Part shown: piece by piece, positions 44,225 to 55,500 of the stretch
How the letters are laid out: the number at the start of each line of letters is the position of its first letter
Numbering within the stretch: the stretch's first letter is position 1
From: Entelurus aequoreus
Taxonomy: Eukaryota; Chordata; Actinopteri; Syngnathiformes; Syngnathidae
Length of the DNA stretch: 64,000 bases
Assembly (NCBI RefSeq): GCF_033978785.1
Contig: NC_084738.1
Span: 66,852,595 to 66,916,594, forward strand
Reading direction: 5' to 3'
Program-made: the position numbers and the translations under genes
Notes under the pieces: model-generated
Databases searched by the model: none
The model's input: the letters and a program-made list of their open reading frames with translations, nothing else
Told to the model about the DNA's origin: nothing

Positions 44225-47200
44225 CCATCTAAGTACAATCATATAGCTTTGTACTTGGTACTGTTAGCATGCTAACGTTAACATACTATTTTTTTTTTTA
44301 GCTAATTTTTCAGCAAAATACCTCAACTTTGTACTTGGTACTGTTAGCATGCTAACGTTTCCTTACTATTTTTTTTAGCTAATTTTTCAGCAAAATACCT
44401 CAACTTTGTACTTGGTACTGTTAGCATGCTAACGTTAACATACTATTTTTTTTTAGCTAATTTTTCAGCAAAATACTTCAACTTTGTACTTGGTACTGTT
44501 AGCAAGCTAACGTTAACATACTATTTTTTTTAGCTAATTTTTCAGCAAAATACCTCAACTTTGTACTCGGTACTGTTAGCATGCTAACGTTAACATACTA
44601 ACTTTTTTGTAGCTATTTTTGCAGCCGAATATGTCAATCATATAACTTCATATTTGGTACTGCTATCATGCTAACGTTAACATACTAACTTTTTTTTAGC
44701 AAATTTTCCAGCAAAATACCTCAACTTTGTACTTGGTACTGTTAGCATGCTAACGTTAACATACTAACTTTTTTTTTAGGTAATTTTGCAGCCGAATACC
44801 TCAATCATATAACTTTGTACTTGGTACTGTTAGCATGCTAACATCAACATACTAACTTCTTTTAGCTAATTTTTCAGCAAAATACCTCAACTTTGTACTT
44901 GGTACTGTTAGCATGCTAACGTTAACATACTAACTTTTTTTAGCTATTTTTGCAGCCGAATATGTCAATCATATAACTTCATATTTGGTACTGCTATCAT
45001 GCTAACGTTAACATACTAACTTTTTTTTAGCAAATTTTCTAGCAAAATACCTCAACTTTGTACTTGGTACTGTTAGCATGCTAACGTTAACATACTAACT
45101 TCTTTTAGCTAATGTTTCAGCAAAATACGTCAACTTTGTACTTGGTACTGTTAGCATGCTAACATTAACGTGCTAACTTTGTTTTAGCTACTTTTACAGC
45201 CGAATACGTCAATCATATAACTTGGTATTTGGTACTGCTTTCATGCTAACTTTAACATACTAACTTTTAGCTCATTTTTCAGCAAAATACCTCAACTTTG
45301 TACTTGGTACTGTTAGCATGCTAACGTTACCACACTAACTTTGTTTTAGCTACTTTTGCAGCCGAATACGTCAATCGTATAACTTGGTATTTGGTACTGC
45401 TATCAAGCTAACGTTAACATACTAACTTCTTTTTGCTAATTTTTCAGCAAAATACGTCAACTTTGTACTTGGTACTGTTAGCATGCTAACGTTAACATAC
45501 TAACTTTGTAGGTAATTTTGAAGCCAAATACCTCAATCATATAACTTTGTACTTGGTACTGTTAGCATGCTAACATCAACATACTAACTTCTTTTAGCTA
45601 ATTTTTCAGCAAAATACCTCAACTTTGTACTTGGTACTGTTAGCATGCTAACGTTAACATACTAACTTTTTTTAGCTATTTTTGCAGCCGAATATGTCAA
45701 TCATATAACTTCATATTTGGTACTGCTATCATGCTAACGTTAACATACTAACTTTTTTTTAGCAAATTTTCCAGCAAAATACCTCAACTTTGTACTTGGT
45801 ACTGTTAGCATGCTAACGTTAACATACTAACTTTTTTTTAGGTAATTTTGCAGCCGAATACCTCAATCATATAACTTTGTACTTGGTACTGTTAGCATGC
45901 TAACATCAACATACTAATTTCTTTTAGCTAATTTTTCAGCAAAATACGTCAACTTTGTACTTGGTACTGTTAGCATACTAAAGTTAACAAGCTAACTTTA
46001 TTTTAGCTACTTTTACCGCCGGATACATCAATCGTATAACTTGGTATTTGGTACTGTTAGCATGCTACCATCAACATACTACCTTTTTTTTAGCTAATTT
46101 TTCAGCAAAATACCTCAATTTGTACTTGGTACTGTTAGCATGTTAACGTTAACATGCTAACTTTTTTTAAACAAATTTTTCAGCTGAATACCTCAATCCT
46201 ATAACTTTGTGCTTGGTACTGTTAGCATGCTAACATCAATGTACTAACTTTTTTTTAGCTACTTTTGCAACCGAATACATCAATCGTATAACTTGGTATT
46301 TGGTACTGCTTTCATGCTAACTTTAACATACTAACTTCTTTTAGCTCATTTTTCAGCAAAATACCTCAACTTTGTACTTGGTACTGTTAGCATGCTAACG
46401 TTACCACACTAACTTTGTTTTAGCTACTTTTGCAGCCGAATACGTCAATCGTATAACTTGGTATTTGGTACTGCTATCAAGCTAACGTTAACATACTAAC
46501 TTCTTTTTGCTAATTTTTCAGCAAAATACGTCAACTTTGTACTTGGTACTGTTAGCATGCTAACGTTAACATACTAACTTTTGTAGGTAATTTTGAAGCC
46601 AAATACCTCAATCATATAACTTTGTACTTGGTACTGTTAGCATGCTAACGTTAACATGCTAACTTTGTTTTAGCTACTTTTACAGCCGAATACGTCAATC
46701 ATATAACTTGGTATTTGGTACTGCTTTCATGCTAACTTTAACATACTAACTTCTTTTAGCTCATTTTTCAGCAAAATACCTCAACTTTGTACTTGGTACT
46801 GTTAGCATGCTAACGTTACCACACTAACTTTGTTTTAGCTACTTTTGCAGCCGAATACGTCAATCGTATAACTTGGTATTTGGTACTGCTATCAAGCTAA
46901 CGTTAACATACTAACTTCTTTTTGCTAATTTTTCAGCAAAATACGTCAACTTTGTACTTGGTACTGTTAGCATGCTAACGTTAACATACTAGCTTTTGTA
47001 GGTAATTTTGAAGCCAAATACCTCAATCATATAACTTTGTACTTGGTACTGTTAGCATGCTAACATCAACATACTAACTTCTTTTAGCTAATTTTTCAGC
47101 AAAACACGTCAACTTTGTACTTGGTACTGTTAGCATACTAAAGTTAACAAGCTAACTTTATTTTAGCTACTTTTACCGCCGGATACATCAATCGTATAAC

Positions 47201-47757
47201 TTGGTATTTGGTACTGTTAGCATGCTAACATCAACATACTAACTTTTTTTTAGCTAATTTTTCAGCAAAATACCTCAATTTGTACTTGGTACTGTTAGCA
47301 TGTTAACATTAACATGCTAACTTTTTTTTAAACTAATTTTTCAGCTGAATACCTCAATCCTATAACTTTGTGCTTGGTACTGTTAGCATGCTAACATCAA
47401 TGTACTAACTTTTTTTTAGCTACTTTTGCAACCGAATACATCAATCGTATAACTTGGTATTTGGTACTGCTTTCATGCTAACTTTAACATACTAACTTCT
47501 TTTAGCTCATTTTTCAGCAAAATACCTCAACTTTGTACTTGGTACTGTTAGCATGCTAACGTTACCATACTAACTTTGTCTTAGCTACTTTTGCAGCCGA
47601 ATACGTCAATCGTATAACTTGGTATTTGGTACTGCTATCATGCTAACGTTAACATACTAACTTTTTTTAGCTAATTTTTCAGCAAAATACCTCGACTTTG
47701 TACTTGGTACTGTTAGCATGCTAACGTTAACATACTAACTTTTTTTTTAGCAAATCC
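44225..47757. repeat. GTTAGCATGCTAAC satellite array, about 78-90-bp units
   Basis: Some 40 units. Type A has TTTTTCAGCAAAATACCTCA, CTTTGTACTTGGTACTGTTA and GCATGCTAACGTTAACATAC. Type B has TTTTGCAGCCGAATATGTCA, ATCATATAACTTCATATTTG and GTACTGCTATCATGCTAACG. A and B alternate over much of the array, giving dimers of roughly 165 bp. Longer blocks also recur (45230-45520 with 46300-46590 and 46725-47010). Each unit centres on the perfect palindrome GTTAGCATGCTAAC or a close variant. Confidence 0.93.
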
Positions 47758-49260
47758 TACTGATCCTTTAACCTGTTGGATTCTGGAGACTCTTTGACAT
47801 CTGGATCATATGACACTTCAACCTGTTAGCTCCGACTGATTCTTTAAACTGTTTAACCTTTGGGCCCTCAAAAAGTTGGATCATACAGATCTCTTAATTG
47901 CTGGATTTAGCGGACTCTTTAATGGTTGCTTCTTACTGATCATTAACCTGTTGGATTCTAGAGACCTTTTAACAGTTGGAGCCGAGTGATTCTGTAACGT
48001 GTTTGATTCCAACCTTTGTCCCTTACTGATCCTTTTACCTGTTTAACCTTTGGATTCTATGGACCCTCTAACTGTTGGATAATACTGATCTCTTTACTGT
48101 TGGATCTTGCGGACTCTTTAATGGTTTCTTCTTACTAATGTTTTTGCCTGTTGGGTCCTAGAGACTATTTAAAAGTTGGGTCCTACTGAACATTTTACCG
48201 GTTGGCTGCCACTGATCCCTTAAACTGGTCAACCTTTGGCTTCTATGGACCCTCTAACTGTTGTGACTCATACTGATCTTTAACTATTGGATCTTGAGGA
48301 TTCTTTATCGTTGCTTCCTACAGATCCTTTAGCCTGTTGGTTGGATCCGAGAGATCCTTTGAGAGTTTGAGCCTACTGATCCTTTAACCTAATGGATCAT
48401 AGAGGCCATTTTACAACTGGATCCTACTGACACTTCAAACTTTTGGCTCCTACTTGTTTTTAAACTGTTTTAAACGTTGGATCCTATGATTACTTTAACA
48501 GTTTGGTCCCACTGAACTTTTTCTTATTAACAGTTGGCTCTTGCGGACCTTTTAACAAGCGGTCCTTACTGATTCTTTTACCCGTTGGCTCCCACTGATC
48601 CCTTAAACTGGTTAACCTTTGGCTCCTATGGACCCTTTAACTGTTGGATAATACTGATGTCTTAACTGTTGGATATTGCGGACTCTTTAATGGTTTCTTC
48701 TTACTAATCTTTTTGCAAGTTGGGTCCTAGAGACTATTTAAAAGTTGGGTCCTACTGAACGTTTTACCGGTTGGCTGCTACTGATCCCTTAAACTGGTCA
48801 ACCTTTGGCTCCTATGGAACCTCTAACTGTTGTGGATCATACTGATCTTTAACTATTGGATCTTGAGGATTCTTTATCGTTGCTTCCTACAGATCCTTTA
48901 GGCTGTTGGTTGGATCTGAGAGAGCCTTTGAGAGTTTGAGCCTACTGATCCTTTAACCTAATGGATCATAGAGGCCATTTTACAACTGGATCCTACTGAC
49001 ACTTCAAACCTTTGGCTCCTACTTGTTTTTAAACTCTTTTAAACGTTGGATCCTATGATTACGTTAACAGTTAGGTCCTACTGAACTTTTTACCTTCAAC
49101 AGTTGGCTCTTGCAGACCTTTTAAGAAGTGGACCTTACTGATTCTTTAACCTGTTGGATCTTAGAGATCGTTAAACAGTTCGATCTTACTGATCTTTTAA
49201 GCGGTTGGCTTCCTACTGATCCTTTGGACCATCTAAGCTGTTGGATCCTATGAATGCTAT
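47758..49260. repeat. Degenerate GGATCCTACTGATCCTTTAAC array
   Basis: Recurrent words CTGTTGGATC, CCTACTGATCCTTTAACC and TTGGCTCCTACTG every 25-60 bp. A higher-order block starting CCTACTGAACATTTTACCGG at 48182 recurs at 48740 (CCTACTGAACGTTTTACCGG) about 558 bp on, with about 95% identity by eye over some 400 bp. Confidence 0.88.
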
Positions 49261-50087
49261 AACACCTTGGATTGTAAGGACCAGCAACTGGATTTCTGTG
49301 TAAGAATGTGCAGAGTCCCCATTACTTTTCGACTCATTGTTTTCCTCACAGAAAGTTCTTTTGACCGCCATATCTTCGGCCCGACCACGGGACAATAACA
49401 AAGTGTTGCCAAGTGGCGCAGGCAGGAGGATGTTTCAATAAACATTGAGTTTCCCTAAAAAGGTGAGCCACACGAAGCCCTAAAAGGCCCATACTCCACA
49501 CATAGGCCCTCTTAGCGCTACATAAACCAGCCCCTCTTCTCCCCTTCAGTCCCGATCACTCAACAACTCCCATCCAGGGGTTGAGGAGCAGCTGGACAAT
49601 AAAACCCGACTTAAAAGACTCACTGTCGCAATGTTTACTCTAGCCGACCCTGAGCGGCGATGAAACTGAACAGTAAAAAGGTCATTAGTGTTGCTAGCTG
49701 GCCAGGCTAGTGCTTCTACATTTTATCTCCCGCTGTCCTCGTGCAAATGTCTTTCGGGAAAGTGCGCTGGTTCCCACAAGCCTGACCGTGGGGGCTTTAA
49801 GGACAAAGTTGCTGCTTGTTTCAAACGCTTCTTTGAAACACGCCTTGGATTTCATTGCTTTTTGTTGCCGGAACATTGAACCTAACTCAACAAACTCCAC
49901 AAAAGGGAGTCGCCATATTTAACGAAGATTGTCTTTTTTTAAAAGGGTTCATATTATACAAAAAACACCTTTGTCCCTTTTGGCACCCGTCTTTGTATAT
50001 TTGGGATCGCCATGGGTGCCAAAAATGTTATGCACGTGAAGTATGCCAGCGGTAGTGTTGTCCCGATACCAATATTTTGGTACCGGA
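49261..50087. other. Single-copy-looking core of the inverted structure
   Basis: No repeat words except GTTGTCCCGATACCAATATT (50058-50077), a DNA-transposon-like phrase, just before the minisatellite. Several 60-70-codon ORFs exist without recognisable domains. This is the largest non-repetitive part between the two arms. Confidence 0.45.
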
Positions 50088-51331
50088 AAGTCCAGATGTT
50101 AGGACCATGCACCTTCTGTCCCTCATGAAAGTCCAGATGTTAGGACCATGCACTTTCTGTCCCTCATAAAAGTCCTGATGTTAGGACCATGCACCTTCTG
50201 TCCCTCATGAAAGTCCAGATGTTAGGACCATGCACCTTCTGTCCCTCACGAAAGTCCTGATGTTAGGACCATGCACCTTCTGTCCCTCATGAAAGTCCAG
50301 ATGTTAGGACCATGCACCTTCTGTACCTCATGAAAGTCCAGATGTTAGGACCATGCACCTTCTGTCCCTCATGAAAGTCCAGATGTTAGGACCATGCACT
50401 TTCTGTCCCTCATGAAAGTCCTGATGTTAGGACCATGCATCTTCTGTCCCTCATGAAAGTCCAGATGTTAGGACCATGCACCTTCTGTCCCTCATGAAAG
50501 TCCTGATGTTAGGACCATGCACATTCTGTCCCTCATGAAAGTCCAGATGTTAGGACCATGCACCTTCTGTCCCTCATGAAAGTCCAGATGTTAGGACCAT
50601 GCACCTTCTGTCCCTCATTAAAGTCCAGATGTTAGGACCATGCACCTTCTGTCCCTCATGAAAGTCCTGATGTTAGGACCATGCACCTTCTGTCCCTCAT
50701 GAAAGTCCCAGATGTTAGGACCATGCACTTTCTGTCCCTCATGAAAGTCCTGATGTTAGGACCATGCACCTTCTGTCCCTCATGAAAGTCCTGATTGTAG
50801 GACCATGCACCTTCTGTCCCTCATGAAAGTCCAGATGTTAGGACCATGCACCTTCTGTCCCTCATGAAAGTCCCAGATGTTAGGACCATGCACCTTCTGT
50901 CCCTTGTGAAAGTCCTGATGTTAGGACCATGCACCTTCTGTCCCTCAAGAAAGTCCAGATGTTAGGACCATGCACCTTCTGTCCCTCATGAAAGTCCTGA
51001 TTGTAGGACCATGTACCTTCTGTCCCTCATGGAAATCCAGATGTTAGGACCATGCACCTTCTGTCCCTCATGAAAGTCCAGATGTTAGGACCATGCACCT
51101 TCTGTCCCTCATGAAAGTCCAGATGTTAGGACCATGCACCTTCTGTCCCTCATGAAAGTCCAGATGTTAGGACCATGCACCTTCTGCCCCTCATGAAAGT
51201 CCAGATGTTAGGACCATGCACCTTCTGCCCCTCATGAAAGTCCAGATGTTAGGACCATGCACCTTCTGTCCCTCATGAAAGTCCAGATGTTAGGACCATG
51301 CACCTTGTGTTCCTCATGAAAGTCCAGATGT
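50088..51331. repeat. 41-bp minisatellite, about 30 copies
   Basis: Unit: AGTCCAGATGTTAGGACCAT, GCACCTTCTGTCCCTCATGA, A. Spacing is 41 bp, with a few 42-bp copies having CCCAGATG. Variants such as CCTGATG, CCTGATTG, CACTTTC and CTGCCCC are interspersed. Copies are contiguous with no spacers, so this is not a CRISPR array. Confidence 0.96.
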
Positions 51332-51669
51332 TCTTCCTGCACAGGGATGATTTCACGTGCACAAAGTAGTGTAAACAATATGTCTGACTGGACGCCTTCT
51401 TTCTGCTGCGTTTACTACAACAATAAAAACATTTGCCGCCATTTGTAAGGGAAAATACGTTCAGACATTTTGTGGCAAATTCCGATAAAAATGCAGAGGG
51501 AGATGACAAAAGAAAGGACGTGGTGGAGTCCTGCCTCGTAGATTCACGTCCGAATCGCATTTGTTATTCATCCCAATTCTGAACCGATTTATCATCTTCA
51601 AAAATCGATTAAAAAAAAATTTAATTATTTAAAAAAAAAAAAAAAAAGAAAATATTTAAAAAGAAAAAA

Positions 51670-51675
<6 letters not shown>
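51332..51675. other. Unassigned, A-rich toward the right
   Basis: Contains ATTCTGAACCGATTTATCAT and TTCAAAAATCGATTAAAAAA (51578-51617), a diverged third copy of part of the palindrome arm that follows. Confidence 0.5.

Positions 51676-51728
<53 letters not shown>
51676..51728. repeat. (TA)n microsatellite
   Basis: Pure TA dinucleotides over about 53 bp. Confidence 0.95.
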
Positions 51729-51731
<3 letters not shown>

Positions 51732-51786
51732 TATATATAATCATTAATTTCAAAAATCGATTTAAAATAAAAAATAAATAAATGTT

Positions 51787-52087
51787 ATTAATTTTTGAAA
51801 ATGATGAATGACTTCATGTACACAAAATGAAATAAATACAACTTGTAGTTCAGTTGTTTTTGTGTCGGGGTGTTGTTATTCATCCTGATTCTAAACCCAG
51901 TCATCATTTTCAAAAATCGATCAAAGAAAAAAAAAAAAGAAAAAAATATAAATTTTAAATCGAAGAAAATAACCAAACAAATAAAAGAAAATAAATATAT
52001 GTATATAATTTATATAATCATGAATTTCTATTAAATAAAAACAATACAAGAATTATAATTTTGATGTTTTTTTTTATAAAAAAAAAC

Positions 52088-52171
<84 letters not shown>

Positions 52172-52444
52172 TATACATATGTTAATGTTTTTCATTTAAT
52201 AGATTTTTGAAATTTATGATTAGATAAATTTAAATATATATATATATATATATATAGTGATGTATTTAATTTTTTCCTTCGATTTAAAAATATATATATA
52301 TATTTTTTGATCGATTTTTGAAAATGATGACTGGGTTTAGAATCAGGATGAATAACAACACCCCGACACAAAAACAACTGAACTACAAGTTGTATTTATT
52401 TCATTTTGTGTACATGAAGTCATTCATCATTTTCAAAAATTAAT
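51787..52444. repeat. Palindrome: 139-bp arms, 380-bp AT-rich spacer
   Basis: Left arm 51787-51925 (ATTAATTTTTGAAAATGATG ... CAAAAATCGATCAAA) is, by eye, identical to the reverse complement of right arm 52306-52444. Both contain CTTCATGTACACAAAATGAA and TTTGTGTCGGGGTGTTGTTA in the same order. The spacer is AT-rich with a TA microsatellite. Confidence 0.93.
52091..52166. repeat. (TA)n microsatellite in the palindrome spacer
   Basis: About 38 TA units. A shorter TA run follows at 52236-52256. Confidence 0.95.
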
Positions 52445-52467
52445 TAAAACATTTTTTTTATTTTAAA

Positions 52468-52590
52468 ATCCATCCATCCTTTTTCTACCGCTTGTCCCTT
52501 TCGGGGTCGCCGGGGGTGCCGGAGCCTATCCCAGCTGCACTCGGGCGGAAGGCGGGGTACACCCTGGACAAGTCACCACCTCATCGCAGG
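52468..52590 (-). mobile_element. L2-type LINE 3' tail fragment
   Basis: Plus-strand AATCCATCCATCCTTTTTCT, ACCGCTTGTCCCTTTCGGGG, then AGCCTATCCCAGCTGCACTC and GTACACCCTGGACAAGTCAC. Confidence 0.87.
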
Positions 52591-55500
52591 CATTCAAAGT
52601 GTTCCAACTTCAAACTGTTCAGCCTATTCAGGACTCAATCCACTCTATTTATATAGCACATTTAAACAACATGTTTCCAAAGTGCTGCACAACAATATTA
52701 AAAACAATATTCAATAAATATGATTAAAAACGATTTTAAAGGGTAAAACCAATGGAAACAGTAAATAGAAATCAAAATTAAAAACAAAACAAACAAAAAA
52801 ACAGAAAAATAAAATAAATAAATTAAATTAAATTTAAAATAATTCCCAGAATTCCAGGTTTTACGGGACATTTTTCCCATTCAAAATGAATTGGACATTT
52901 TTCAAACTTCCACCATTTCCACATTTTTCCAAACGATTCAAAGCATTCCACCTTCAACACATTCCACTCATCCTGGAAATTCAAACTACCTTTTTTACAA
53001 GTTCCAAAAAATATCCCAGGATTTTCCAGAATTCCTAATTTTCCAAAGACCTATTTTCACCCTTTTTTCTGGAGACTACTACTCCCACATTTTTCAACCC
53101 ACTTCAACCGTTCCAAACATTCCTCTTAATCAGGACAATTTCCAGGTTTTCCCGAAATTCCAGCAATTCCGTAATACCATTTCTCAATTCAACATGTTAC
53201 TACCTCAACATTTCTCAACCTATTTGGAAAATTCCAACCCCAACCATTTCAACTCATTCAAGTTTTTTTTTTGTTTTTACCATTTTCAAAACAATTCCAG
53301 ATTTTCCCCAAATTTCCCTAATACCATTTACTACTTCAACATTTCTTGAGCGATTTAAACAATTCCAACACCAACCAATTCAGCTCATTCAGGACATTCA
53401 TGCTCTTAATCATTTTAAAAAAAAAACAATTTTCCCAAAATTTCCAGGAAGTTCCCATTGAAATGAATGGGACCTTTTTCCAAGTTGCGCAATTCCCACA
53501 TTTTTCAAGCTATTCAAAGCATTCCACTTCAACACATTCCACTCATCCTGGACATTCAAACTATCATTTTTGCAAGTTTTAAAAAATTCCAGGATTTCCC
53601 AGAATTCCTGTTTTTCCAAAGACATATTTTCACCCTTCTTTTCTGGAGACTTTCCAACCAACGTCAACTGTTCCACCGTCCAAACATTCCTCTTAATCAG
53701 GACAAATTCTCGGTTTTCCCGAAATTCCAGGAATTCAGTAATACCATTCCTCAATTCAACGTGTTATACCTCAACATTTCTCAACCTATTTGGAAAATTC
53801 CAACCCCAACCATATCAACTCATTCAAGTTTTTTTCTTACCATTTTCAAAACAATTCCAGATTTTCCCCAAATTTCCCTAATACCATTTACTACTTCAAC
53901 ATTTCTTGAGCGATTTAAACAATTCCAACACCAACCAATTCAGCTCATTCAGGACATTCATGCTCCTAATCATTTTTATTTTTTTTTAAATCCAGCTTTT
54001 CCCAAAATTCCCAAATTTCCAGGAAGTTCTCATTGAAATTAATGGGACATTTTTTTAAGTTGCACCATTCCCACATTTTTCAAGCTATTCAAAGCATTCC
54101 ACTTCAACACATTCCACTCATCCTGGACATTCAAACTATCATTTTTTCAAGTTTAAAAAAATTCCAGGATTTTCCAGAATTCCTGTTTTTCCAAAGACAT
54201 ATTTTCACCCTTCTTTTTTGGAGACTACCCCTCCCACATTTTCCAACCCACTTCAACCGTTCCACCGTCCAAACATTCCTCTTAATCAGGACAAATTCTC
54301 GGTTTTCCCGAAATTCCAGGAATTCAGTAATACCATTCCTCAATTCAACGTGTTATACCTCAACATTTCTCGACCTATTTGGAAAATTCCAATCCCAACC
54401 ATTTCAACTCATTCAAGTTTTTTTTTTTTTTTTAACATTTTCAAAACAATTCCAGATTTTCCCCAAATTTCCCTAATACCATTTACTACTTCAACATTTC
54501 TTGAGCGATTTAAACAATTCCAACACCAACCAATTCAGCTCATTCAGGACATTCATGCTCTTAATCATTTTCAAAAAACCCAATTTTCCCAAAATTTCCA
54601 GGAAGTTCCCATTGAAATGAATGGGACCTTTTTCCAAGTTGCGCAATTCCCACATTTTTCAAGCTATTCAAAGCATTCCACTTCAACACATTCCACTCAT
54701 CCTGGACATTCAAACTATCATTTTTTCAAGTTTAAAAAAATTCCAGGATTTTCCAGGATTCCTGTTTTTCCAAAGACATATTTTCACCCTTCTTTTCTGG
54801 AGACTACCCCTCCCACATTTTCCAACCCACTTCAACTGTTCCACCGTCCAAACATTCCTCTTAATCAGGACAAATTCTCGGTTTTCCCGAAATTCCAGGA
54901 ATTCAGTAATACCATTCCTCAATTCAACGTGTTATACCTCAACATTTCTCGACCTATTTGGAAAATTCCAATCCCAACCATTTCAACTCATTCAAGTTTT
55001 TTTTTTTTTTTTACCATTTTCAAAACAATTCCAGATTTTCCCCAAATTTCCCTAATACCATTTACTACTTCAACATTTCTTGAGCGATTCAAACAATTCC
55101 AACACCAACCAATTCATCTCATTCAGGACATTCATGCTCCTAATCATTTTTTTTATTTTTTAAATCCAGCTTTTCCCAAAATTCCCAAATTTCCAGGAAG
55201 TTCTCATTGAAATTAATGGGACATTTTTTTAAGTTGCACCATTCCCACATTTTTCAAGCTATTCAAAGCATTCCACTCATCCTGGACATTCAAACTATCA
55301 TTTTTTCAAGTTTAAAAAAATTCCAGGATTTTCCAGGATTCCTGTTTTGCCAAGGACATATTTTCACCCTTCTTTTCTGGAGACTACCCCTCCCACATTT
55401 TCCAACCCACTTCAACTGTTCCACCGTCCAAACATTCCTCTTAATCAGGACAAATTCTCGGTTTTCCCGAAATTCCAGGAATTCAGTAATACCATTCCTC

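Noticed and set aside
43937..44275. 112-codon ORF with LDPSYLADCIVAYTPS
   Set aside because: Faint similarity to L2 ORF2 C-termini, but the rest of the ORF is unrelated and runs into the satellite array.
50088..51331. CRISPR-like array
   Set aside because: Copies are contiguous 41-bp repeats with no unique spacers, in vertebrate DNA; it is a minisatellite.
54218..55210. 330-codon open frame in the right-arm array (and 213-codon frame at 40305-40946)
   Set aside because: The reading stays open because the ~579-bp higher-order unit is near a multiple of three; the peptide simply repeats the satellite and similar frames occur in other phases. No domain and no splice or promoter context.
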